Shown in pieces: positions 1 through 5,766 of a stretch of 11,710 bases of DNA. The stretch covers positions 1 through 11,710 of the forward strand of contig JASHXW010000109.1 of assembly GCA_030043395.1 (NCBI GenBank), in the 5' to 3' direction. Both the position numbers and the translations under genes were made by a program. Each line of letters starts with the position of its first letter. Within the stretch, counting starts at the first letter, position 1. The notes under the pieces are model-generated. The model was not told the DNA's origin and made no database searches. It worked only from the letters and a program-made list of their open reading frames with translations. The DNA comes from Streptosporangiaceae bacterium. Its GTDB lineage: Bacteria; Actinomycetota; Actinomycetes; Streptosporangiales; Streptosporangiaceae.

Positions 1-113
1 CGGACAAGCCAGTTGCTGCTGGCCAGTTCGTCGAGGACCTCGTGGAACCGGTCTCCGGCGAAGGCAGGGTCGTCGTGGTTGAGCAGCGGCAGGTCGGCGT
101 CGTCAGCGATCAT
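1..113 (-). CDS. Probable cytochrome P450, N-terminal fragment (runs off left edge)
   Basis: Only the first 37 codons are inside the window; the gene continues past base 1. The peptide begins MIADDADLPLLNHDDPAF and continues with a phrase like FHEVLDELASSNWLV. The order 'D-LPLL-x-x-DDPAF...L-x-EL...WLV' resembles the N-terminal end of actinobacterial cytochrome P450s, where a short acidic leader and a DDP motif precede the first helix and the strand that starts '-RTPLGY'. Third codon positions are strongly G/C, as expected for a real gene here. An in-frame TAG at 141-143 sets the upstream limit, and the ATG at 113-111 is the only ATG after it. The ribosome binding site is weak. P450s oxidise small organic substrates with a haem iron and need a ferredoxin or similar partner, but the haem-binding Cys region is outside the window. 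A PIN-domain tail was considered and fits less well. The gene is divergent from the permease at 262. The family call is an inference from a short piece. Confidence 0.45.
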   Translation of the reverse strand, partial: MIADDADLPLLNHDDPAFAGDRFHEVLDELASSNWLV

Positions 114-180
114 CGCGGCGAACCCAGCACAGGCGGCAGCCTACCTCGGGTGAAGCGAGTCCGGTAACGAATGCGCACCA

Positions 181-202
181 GATGCTGCGCAATTGCGGCA
201 TC
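181..202. promoter_or_regulatory. Palindromic operator-like site between P450 and permease
   Basis: A perfect 10-bp palindrome, CGCAATTGCG (188-197), is flanked by GATGC (181-185) and its inverted copy GCATC (198-202). It lies in the 148-bp region between two divergent genes, about 60 bp before the permease ATG. Placement and symmetry suit a dimeric repressor or activator site that could serve both genes. A CAATGCG motif at 211-217 follows. No convincing -35/-10 pair was found, and no regulator gene is visible nearby. Confidence 0.35.
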
Positions 203-261
203 AGCGGACACAATGCGTATGCGTAAGTATTGGGCCCGCGCCCGCTGAACCTGGAGCTGCC

Positions 262-1713
262 ATGACGACAAGCACTGAGCCCGCCTCGCCCGCAGTAGAG
301 CAGGAGGGCCTGCGGTCTAACGTTCTCGGACTGTTCGACTCAGTCGTGATGGCCGTCGCGGGCAGCGCCCCTGCGTACACCATCGCGGGCAGCACGGCCG
401 CGCTCGTCGCGGTGGTGGCTCTGGCCGGCCCGGCCGCGCTGCTGTACTGCGGCATCCCCATGCTGGGCATCGCCTGGGCGTTCAGCTACCTCAACCGGAT
501 CGAGGCCAACGCAGGAGCCAGTTACGCCTGGGTGGGCCGGGTGCTGCACCCTAGCCTCGGATTCATCGCCGGCTGGTCGCTCGTGATCTCCGCCACGATC
601 TTCATGGTGGCTGGCTCGCTCCCGGCCGGCTCGGTCACTCTCGGCTTGTTCAGCGCCTCGGCCGCGAACCATCCCGGCTACGTGCTGCTTGTCGGGTCGA
701 TCTGGTTCCTGGTCATGGTGGTGCTGGTCATCGCGGGAGTGCGAGTGACCGCGCGAGCCCAGTGGATCATGTCGGGAATCGAATGCACGATCCTGGTGCT
801 GTTCGCGATCCTGGCGATCGTGCATGCGGGCTCGCACCATGTCGTCAGCTTCTCCTGGTCCTGGTTCGGCCTCAGCCACTTCAACGGGATGGCCGGCTTC
901 GCAGCCGGCGGCCTGGTAGCCGCGTTCTACTACTGGGGCTGGGACGTCTCCTCGAACCTGAACGAGGAGATGAAGGACAGCAAGCGCACCGCCGGGATCG
1001 GGGGGATCATCGGCGTGGTGATCGTGTTCGCCCTCTACGAGATCTTCACCATCGCCACCAACCTGACCCTGCCCGCCAAGACCATCTCGGCCAATGCGGG
1101 CGACGTGCTGGCCGTGCTCGGCCAGCTCGTCTGGCCCGGCCCTGGCGGCAAGCTGATGGTCATCGCGGTCATGTTGTCGACCATCGCCACCTTGGAGACC
1201 ACGCTCATCCAGGTAACGAGGTCGCTCTTCGCGATGTCGCGCGAGCAGACGCTGCCTAAGTTCTTCGGGAACATCCTGCCGGGCCGGCAGACGCCGTGGA
1301 TCGCCACTATCGCGGTCGCGATCGTCTCGCTCGGCCTGTTCATCGGCTCGACGTACATCGGTTCGGTGAGCAAGATCCTGACCGACGCGATCTCGGCCAT
1401 CGGGCTCCAGGTCTGCGTGTACTACGGGCTGGCTGGCCTGACGGTTGTCGTCGCGTTCCGCAAGGCACTCTTCCGATCGGTGCGGAACCTGCTGATGATC
1501 GGCGTATGGCCGCTCGTGGGCGCCCTGTTCATGTTCTGGATCCTGTACGAGTTCGTGGCGACCAACACCAGCGACACCATCGTGATCTGGGTGGGTCTCG
1601 GCGGCCTTGCCATCGGCGTCATCCCGCTGGCCATTTACTGGGCGCTTGGCAGCCCCTACTTCAAGCAACGGCCTACGCTCGGCTCGGAACTGCCTGAGGA
1701 CGCGAACGCCTGA
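262..1713 (+). CDS. APC-superfamily amino acid permease
   Basis: A 483-residue integral membrane transporter of the amino acid-polyamine-organocation superfamily, predicted to import an amino acid or related amine by proton symport or exchange. The N-terminal core GLFDSVVMAVAGSAPAYT (about residues 23-40) matches the first transmembrane helix, with its unwound glycine-rich substrate site. A second family phrase, NAGASYAWVGRV followed by GFIAGW, sits near residues 82-104. About twelve hydrophobic segments run through the protein, and the cytosolic loop after the sixth carries EEMKDSKRTAG, typical of the family. Length is normal (450-520). I chose the ATG at 262 because GGAG lies at 253-256 and the preceding 23 codons read like non-coding leader; an ATG at 193 is a less likely alternative. 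It is divergent from the P450-like gene and ends in a strong hairpin 20 bp after the stop, so it is probably transcribed alone. The substrate cannot be read from sequence. Confidence 0.92.
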   Translation: MTTSTEPASPAVEQEGLRSNVLGLFDSVVMAVAGSAPAYTIAGSTAALVAVVALAGPAALLYCGIPMLGIAWAFSYLNRIEANAGASYAWVGRVLHPSLGFIAGWSLVISATIFMVAGSLPAGSVTLGLFSASAANHPGYVLLVGSIWFLVMVVLVIAGVRVTARAQWIMSGIECTILVLFAILAIVHAGSHHVVSFSWSWFGLSHFNGMAGFAAGGLVAAFYYWGWDVSSNLNEEMKDSKRTAGIGGIIGVVIVFALYEIFTIATNLTLPAKTISANAGDVLAVLGQLVWPGPGGKLMVIAVMLSTIATLETTLIQVTRSLFAMSREQTLPKFFGNILPGRQTPWIATIAVAIVSLGLFIGSTYIGSVSKILTDAISAIGLQVCVYYGLAGLTVVVAFRKALFRSVRNLLMIGVWPLVGALFMFWILYEFVATNTSDTIVIWVGLGGLAIGVIPLAIYWALGSPYFKQRPTLGSELPEDANA

Positions 1714-1732
1714 TAGGTGACCGCCGTCCTGC

Positions 1733-1764
1733 GATGCGGGCCGCCGCCTGCCGCGGCCCGCATC
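1733..1764 (+). terminator. Strong hairpin terminator after the permease
   Basis: A perfect 12-bp inverted repeat, GATGCGGGCCGC (1733-1744) and GCGGCCCGCATC (1753-1764), encloses an 8-nt loop and starts 20 nt after the permease stop. There is no U-run, which is common for actinobacterial terminators. The position suggests the permease transcript ends here and that the monooxygenase has its own promoter. Confidence 0.75.
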
Positions 1765-1773
1765 GGCGCGCGC

Positions 1774-1833
1774 CAATGCGTAGCTTGAAATGGCCCTAGT
1801 TTCCAAAGGTCCGCAATGCGAAGCTGAAACTGG
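1774..1833 (+). repeat. Pair of imperfect 20-bp direct repeats upstream of the monooxygenase
   Basis: Two similar 20-bp segments start at 1774 and 1814, exactly 40 bp apart. Each begins CAATGCG, is followed by T/A-AGCT, then GAAA, and ends in TGG. An inverted pair, AGTTTC (1798-1803) and GAAACT (1826-1831), overlaps them. They lie between the permease terminator and the monooxygenase ribosome binding site. The 40-bp (about four helical turns) spacing and the intergenic position suggest regulator binding sites. CAATGCG also occurs at 211-217 before the permease. Confidence 0.4.
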
Positions 1834-1912
1834 TTAAAGGCGTGGGTCACGCGGCCTCGAAGCGCCATGCCTGCATTCGGCGCGTGACCACGGACGTTCC
1901 CGGAAGGGACGC

Positions 1913-2920
1913 ATGATGACAGGGCATGAATTCGATGTGTACGGAACTGCGATCGCGGATCCCGCAGGAGCTGAGTCTCTGCAGCGCATGACCGAGTTCG
2001 CCCAGCGGGCGGAGCGCTACGGCCTGGATGGCCTGCTCGCCTTCTACAACCACTTCAACTTCAGCCCGTGGGCCGTGGCCGCCGCGATCCTGCAGCACAC
2101 CCAGGCGATCACCCCGCTGATCGCCTTGCAGCCCAACGCGCAGGCCCCGTTCACGGCCGCCAAGCTGCTCTGGTCGCTGACCACGCTCTATGGTCGCCGC
2201 ATCGACGTGAACCTGATCACCGGGGCGACCCCGCATGAGCTCGAGCAGATCGACGATCAGCTGGGCCACGACGAGCGCTACGAGCGGGCGACGGAATACA
2301 TGCAGGTGGTCCGCGCGATCCTTGCATCGGACGAGCCGCTTGCGCACGAGGGCCGTTTTTACCGTTACCGCGGGCTCCGCATGTACGCGCAATTGGACCC
2401 GGCGCTACGACCGCGCACCTTTGTCGCGGGCTCGTCGGCCGCCGGGCAGCGAGTCGCCGCCGCCGTGGCCGACGTCGCGATCACTCACCCGGAGCCCGTC
2501 GAGCAGTTTGCGGACACGTTCCTGGGCCCGGAGCGAAAAGACGTGAGCATCGGAATTCGCATCGGCATAGTTGCCAGGCCTACCGAGGAGGAGGCGTGGT
2601 CGGCCGCGCTCACCATCTATTCCGAGGAGCGCGTCGCCAGGCTCAAGACCGCGATGCGCAAGCGGTCGGAATCGGACTGGATCAGGCGGCTCGCTCAGCT
2701 GGCCACCGACGAGGGCGTATACGACGAGGTTTACTGGACCGGAGCCTTTCGAGCCGACAAAGGAAACATGCCCGTTCTGGTCGGGACCTATCGCAAGGTG
2801 GCCGACTACCTGGACCGTTATCTGGCGCTCGGCGTGAGCACCGTGATACTCGGCGGCGTGCTCACCGACGAGGACTTCAAGCACACCTCTATCGTGCTGG
2901 CCGACCTGCGGAATCGCTGA
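1913..2920 (+). CDS. LLM-class flavin-dependent monooxygenase (SsuD-like)
   Basis: A 335-residue protein of the bacterial luciferase-like superfamily, close in pattern to alkanesulfonate monooxygenase SsuD. Such enzymes use reduced flavin from a partner reductase plus oxygen to oxidise a small substrate, often cleaving a C-S, C-N or other C-heteroatom bond. Visible hallmarks are AERYGLDGLLAF in the first barrel turn, ALQPNAQAPFTAAK near residue 73, GRRIDVNLITGATPHEL near residue 94, and HDERYERATEYMQV near residue 119, the last two resembling the SsuD 'NVVTGGDP...DHDERY' block. FVAGSSAAGQRVAA near residue 171 is the usual phosphate/flavin loop, and the C-terminal VLGGV strand closes the barrel. 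Length is about 45 residues below classic SsuD. The start has GGAAGGGA at 1902-1909; a second ATG follows immediately. No reductase or sulfonate ABC transporter is visible, so a sulfonate substrate is not established. Confidence 0.9.
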   Translation: MMTGHEFDVYGTAIADPAGAESLQRMTEFAQRAERYGLDGLLAFYNHFNFSPWAVAAAILQHTQAITPLIALQPNAQAPFTAAKLLWSLTTLYGRRIDVNLITGATPHELEQIDDQLGHDERYERATEYMQVVRAILASDEPLAHEGRFYRYRGLRMYAQLDPALRPRTFVAGSSAAGQRVAAAVADVAITHPEPVEQFADTFLGPERKDVSIGIRIGIVARPTEEEAWSAALTIYSEERVARLKTAMRKRSESDWIRRLAQLATDEGVYDEVYWTGAFRADKGNMPVLVGTYRKVADYLDRYLALGVSTVILGGVLTDEDFKHTSIVLADLRNR

Positions 2921-2941
2921 GAGCACCGGATGGCGCGGTCG

Positions 2942-2965
2942 CGGCGGGCACAACCCGCCGGGTTG
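2942..2965 (+). terminator. Probable terminator after the monooxygenase
   Basis: CGGCGGG (2942-2948) pairs perfectly with CCCGCCG (2954-2960) across a 5-nt loop, 22 nt after the stop codon. A competing stem, CAACCC (2951-2956) with GGGTTG (2960-2965), overlaps it, so only one can form at a time. There is no U-run. The remaining stretch to 3229 has no convincing gene; a 79-codon ORF there (2930-3169) has no recognisable features. Confidence 0.5.
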
Positions 2966-3091
2966 CGATCGCGTGCGCGGAACAGCGTTCAGCACGCCAA
3001 GCAGATCTGCGCATCCTGCCTGGTCAGCTGGTGGACGCCCGCCGATGCCTGCGCTCTGTCAGCACTGCCACGAATGACACTAGATGGGCGG

Positions 3092-3124
3092 GAATTTCGC
3101 ATTGTCAGCTACAGTGAATTTCGC
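3092..3124. repeat. Two exact GAATTTCGC direct repeats upstream of the MEDS-HATPase gene
   Basis: GAATTTCGC occurs at 3092-3100 and 3116-3124, 24 bp apart, in an AT-richer patch about 110-140 bp before the chosen start. They flank TACAGT (3110-3115), which fits the actinobacterial -10 pattern TAnnnT, although no -35 stands out. The first copy overlaps CGCATTG (3098-3104), the inverted form of the CAATGCG motif seen before the permease and monooxygenase. An operator around a promoter is plausible but unproven. Confidence 0.35.
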
Positions 3125-3229
3125 GCTCGACGCATCCGTTCAGGTTTCAATCGGGCAACTCGCGTGTGAAGTGAGATGTGGCGGGGAGCGACGAGTGTCA
3201 TGCCGGCATTCGCATCGGAGGGAGCGACG

Positions 3230-4168
3230 GTGACCGACTCCGCGGTGACCGAGCCCGGAGGCGTCAGTCACGCGATGCTGGTGTACCGGAGTCCAGGCGA
3301 ACATGCCGAGGCGTGCGCGGATTATGTCGGGGCAGGAATGGCGGTCCAGGCGGATGTCCTGGTCGCGGGAACGGACGGCCATGTGGGCTTGCTCCGGTCC
3401 AGGCTCGGAGAGCGTGCTGGCCAAGTCGAAGTGACCAGGCTCTCCGTCATGGCGGCAGACCCGGGCCGGGTGCTGTCAGTACTGCGGTTGTTCGCGCTGG
3501 AGCATGCGGCCGGTCCGACGCGGTTCGTGCAGGATGTCGGGTGGCTGAGCCGGCCGGAGGAGGAGCTGGCCGAGGCTATCAGGTACGAGGCCCTCATGTG
3601 CCAGGCCTTTGACGGCAGCCCCGTGAGCGTGCTGTGCACTTACGACGCGCGATTGCCCGCGGCGACTCTGGCGGCGGCCGAGCGCGCGCATCCCGTGGTC
3701 CTTGACGGCGGCAGGCGCCAGGGTGCTGGATACGGTGCGGGCGGGCAGCTTCAGAGCCCCCTCGCCGGAGTGATGAGCAGCCCGCCGGATGACGCGCACG
3801 CGATGACATTCCGTGGCGACCAAGTGGCGGTCCGCCGGTTCGCCCAGGACCGAGGGCGGCAAGCCGGGCTGTCGCGAGATCGCGTGATGGACCTGGTGAT
3901 CGCCGTCGGAGAACTGGCCGGCAACACGTTGCGGCATACGGCTGGAGTGGGACGGCTGACGATGTGGATGGCCGCGGGGGAGCTGGTCTGCCAGGTTAGC
4001 GATGATGGGCACATCACCGACCCGCTGATCGGGACGCTTCGCCCCGATCCCACCGCTGCGGGGACGCAACGCGGGCTGTGGCTGGTCCATCAGGTCGGCG
4101 ACCTGGTCCAGCTACGCTCCGGGCCGTCCGGGACTACCGTGCGGGTGCATTTCAGGTGCCCGGGCTAA
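3230..4168 (+). CDS. MEDS-domain sensor fused to an anti-sigma-type HATPase
   Basis: A 312-residue soluble protein with two domains. Residues about 14-160 look like a MEDS domain, the sensory domain first described in DcmR, with the opening HAMLVYRSPGEH, the segment MAVQADVLVAGTDGHV, and a later SVLCTYDARL strand. Residues about 192-307 form a GHKL-type ATPase of the RsbW/SpoIIAB anti-sigma class: N-box ELAGN (E228, N232), G1 box VSDDGH, and G2 box GTQRGLWLV. It probably responds to a signal through MEDS and acts on a sigma factor or anti-anti-sigma partner through the kinase-like domain. The GTG at 3230 has GGAGGGAG at 3217-3224, the best site by far. ATGs at 3176 and 3200 are in frame and would add 18 and 10 residues. 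No cognate sigma or STAS gene is in the window, so the partner is encoded elsewhere. Many such orphan proteins occur in soil actinomycetes. Confidence 0.85.
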   Translation: MTDSAVTEPGGVSHAMLVYRSPGEHAEACADYVGAGMAVQADVLVAGTDGHVGLLRSRLGERAGQVEVTRLSVMAADPGRVLSVLRLFALEHAAGPTRFVQDVGWLSRPEEELAEAIRYEALMCQAFDGSPVSVLCTYDARLPAATLAAAERAHPVVLDGGRRQGAGYGAGGQLQSPLAGVMSSPPDDAHAMTFRGDQVAVRRFAQDRGRQAGLSRDRVMDLVIAVGELAGNTLRHTAGVGRLTMWMAAGELVCQVSDDGHITDPLIGTLRPDPTAAGTQRGLWLVHQVGDLVQLRSGPSGTTVRVHFRCPG

Positions 4169-4233
4169 GGCTGCAGGTAGCTGCCTAGCCATTGCACGCC
4201 AGCCGCGGCCCGGCTCCCAGCCGGCAGTCCCGC

Positions 4234-4262
4234 TGGACAGGCTGCCCGGCGGCGGGTAACGT
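4234..4262 (+). promoter_or_regulatory. Candidate housekeeping promoter for the glycosyltransferase-like gene
   Basis: TGGACA (4234-4239) and TAACGT (4257-4262) are separated by exactly 17 bp, close to the actinobacterial housekeeping pattern TTGACA-17-TAnnnT. Transcription would start near 4269, giving a leader of about 170 nt before the GTG at 4438. A second TAACGT lies 11 bp further on. Confidence 0.5.
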
Positions 4263-4273
4263 ATTGGTAACGT
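4255..4273 (+). repeat. Tandem GGTAACGT pair over the -10 region
   Basis: GGTAACGT occurs at 4255-4262 and 4266-4273, 11 bp apart (about one helical turn). The first copy contains the candidate -10 hexamer. Same-face spacing over a promoter could mark a binding site for a repressor, or two alternative -10 elements. Confidence 0.35.
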
Positions 4274-4285
4274 GCTTACGACGCA

Positions 4286-4330
4286 GGCACACCCAACTGT
4301 CACTTCGTGACGTTGCTGGCTGTGCCTTTT
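4286..4330 (+). terminator. Leader hairpin with U-run: terminator or attenuator
   Basis: A long stem can form from 4286 to 4326. The outer arms are GGCACA (4286-4291) and TGTGCC (4321-4326). The inner arms are CAAC plus GTCAC (4294-4303, one bulged T) and GTGACGTTG (4307-4315), capped by TTC. TTTT follows at 4327-4330. This is the most E. coli-like intrinsic terminator in the window. It lies about 17 nt after the predicted transcription start and 107 nt before the glycosyltransferase start. The TGCCTTT at 4323-4329 can instead pair with AAAGGCA at 4339-4345, so two folds exclude each other. It may end transcripts from the upstream gene, control read-through, or define a short RNA. Confidence 0.6.
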
Positions 4331-4437
4331 CGATTATCAAAGGCAAGAGCCGCCTGCGAGCGGTGGCGCTGCAGGGAACGGACGGGCCAGCTAGCGGCGT
4401 CGACCCGGCAACAGCCGGTCGCCCTGGAGGTCCTCTC

Positions 4438-5676
4438 GTGAAGATCGCGCTCGTCGCCTATCACCTCGATCCGCAAACCAGTCCGGGCTCCTGCCCGGGC
4501 GCCGAGCAGGCGGCGCATGTCCGTGGCCTGGCCTTGTCGCTCGGCTCGCTCGGCCACCGGGTGACCGTCTACGCCCGCCGGGGCGCGGCAGGCCGGCCTG
4601 ACGGCGTGGCGCTCGGCCGCAGCGTTACGGTGCGGTACCTGCCAGCCGGGCCCGCGTCGCCGGTGGCAGCCGATGAGCTGCCCGCCTATCTCGGCGAATG
4701 CGGCGGCCAGCTCGCCACATGGCTGCGCCGCACTGCGCCAGACGTCGTGCATGCCTATCACTGGACCAGCGGACTGGCGGCGCACCTGGCCAGCCGCGAG
4801 TACGCGGTTCCGATCGTGCAGTCCTTCGGATCCCTCGCCGCAGCCGAGCAGCGCAGCGGGACCTGCAGGCCAGCCGACAGGCGAAGGCTGCGGATGGAAT
4901 CGTCCGTCGCGAGCGCCGCGGCTGGCGTGCTCGCGGCGACTACGGCCGAGGCTGCCGAGCTGGCCAGGCTGGGCGTCCCGGGCTCGCTGGTGCGCGTGGT
5001 ACCCCCCGGCGTGGACGCAGGACAATTCGGCAACGGCAGGGCCGCTCGCCGGATCGCAACGCCCGCCAAGCTGCTCTACATCGGTCCTGTGGACGCCGAC
5101 CAGCGCGTGGACGTGCTGATCCGCGCTCTGGTGGAGCTGCCGGGCGCGGAGCTCGTGCTCGCGGCGGAGCTCGCCGGGATTGACCTGGATGACGACAGCG
5201 CCTGCAAGAAGCTGGGCAAGCTGGCCGCAGATCTCGGTGTCGCTGACCGGGTAACGTTCATCGCCAGGCCGGCCGAGGAAGACCTGCCAGGGCTGCTGCG
5301 ATCCGCCACGATGCTCGTCAGTGCCGCCAGGCATCAGCCGCTCGGCATGGCAACGATCAGTGCCATGGCCTCCGGCCTGCCGGTCATCGCGCCAGGCACC
5401 GGCGCCTACGCCGACGCGGTCATCGACCGCACGACGGGGCTGCTGCTGCCGCCGGCCCGGCCCGAGCTCCTCGGCAAGACGGTGCGCGGGCTGCTGGCGA
5501 CTCCGATGCGGCTCACCGGGTTCGGCATCGCTGCAGCGGATCGCGCGGTGTCCCGGTACGCCTGGCATCGCATAGGCCGGGAGGCAGCCGCCGCCTACGA
5601 GCACTTCCTCGCGTTGGCGGGTACCACCAGCCCGGCACGCCAGCAAGGCCGTGCCGAGCGTCAGATAGCAGCCTGA
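4438..5676 (+). CDS. GT4-fold glycosyltransferase-like protein with altered donor site
   Basis: A 412-residue GT-B fold protein of the GT4 type. The N-terminal half starts MKIALVAYHL, has a GAEQAAHVRGLALSLGSLGHRVTVYARR nucleotide-fold opening, and contains DVVHAYHW (residues 102-109), the acceptor-side motif. The C-terminal half begins KLLYIGPVDADQR (211-223) and carries SAARHQPLGMATISAMASGLPVIA (295-318). In active GT4 enzymes these places read 'GR...KG' and 'E-x7-E'. Here R is P217, K is Q222, and the two Glu are Q300 and S308. All four usual donor-phosphate and ribose contacts are therefore lost, while the fold and N-terminal His motif remain. It may be inactive, a regulatory or partner subunit, or use another donor. 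The GTG at 4438 has GGAGG at 4426-4430; the promoter and hairpin upstream exclude a longer frame from 4192. It converges with the YihY-like gene. Confidence 0.85.
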   Translation: MKIALVAYHLDPQTSPGSCPGAEQAAHVRGLALSLGSLGHRVTVYARRGAAGRPDGVALGRSVTVRYLPAGPASPVAADELPAYLGECGGQLATWLRRTAPDVVHAYHWTSGLAAHLASREYAVPIVQSFGSLAAAEQRSGTCRPADRRRLRMESSVASAAAGVLAATTAEAAELARLGVPGSLVRVVPPGVDAGQFGNGRAARRIATPAKLLYIGPVDADQRVDVLIRALVELPGAELVLAAELAGIDLDDDSACKKLGKLAADLGVADRVTFIARPAEEDLPGLLRSATMLVSAARHQPLGMATISAMASGLPVIAPGTGAYADAVIDRTTGLLLPPARPELLGKTVRGLLATPMRLTGFGIAAADRAVSRYAWHRIGREAAAAYEHFLALAGTTSPARQQGRAERQIAA

Positions 5677-5677
5677 A

Positions 5678-5742
5678 GCACCGTCGCCTGGTGCCGAGCG
5701 GGGCCATGACGCCCCTGATCCGCGAGGGCGAGCCGGATCCGG
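5678..5742. terminator. Weak hairpins between convergent genes
   Basis: The 90-bp gap between two converging genes holds GCACC/GGTGC (5678-5682 and 5690-5694), GGGGC/GCCCC (5700-5704 and 5711-5715), and the palindrome CCGGATCCGG (5733-5742). Each stem is only 5 bp and lacks a U-run, but the first begins right after the glycosyltransferase stop. Transcription may stop here in either direction. Confidence 0.3.
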
Positions 5743-5766
5743 AGAATTCCCGCGCGAAGGACGGTC

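Noticed and set aside
1..113. PIN-domain toxin tail
   Set aside because: An in-frame stop 10 codons upstream would remove most of a PIN domain; the peptide fits a P450 N-terminus better.
340..1806. Long minus-strand open frame opposite the permease
   Set aside because: Composition is rich in Arg, Asp, His and Gly with no domain, typical of antisense frames in GC-rich DNA; the plus strand encodes a clear transporter.
2930..3169. 79-codon plus-strand frame between the monooxygenase and the MEDS-HATPase gene
   Set aside because: No domain, contains the terminator hairpin and the repeat-bearing upstream region, and lacks a convincing ribosome binding site.
4300..5646. Long minus-strand open frame opposite the glycosyltransferase-like gene
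   Set aside because: Low-complexity, no recognisable motif, and the opposite strand has clear GT-B motifs and a good ribosome binding site.
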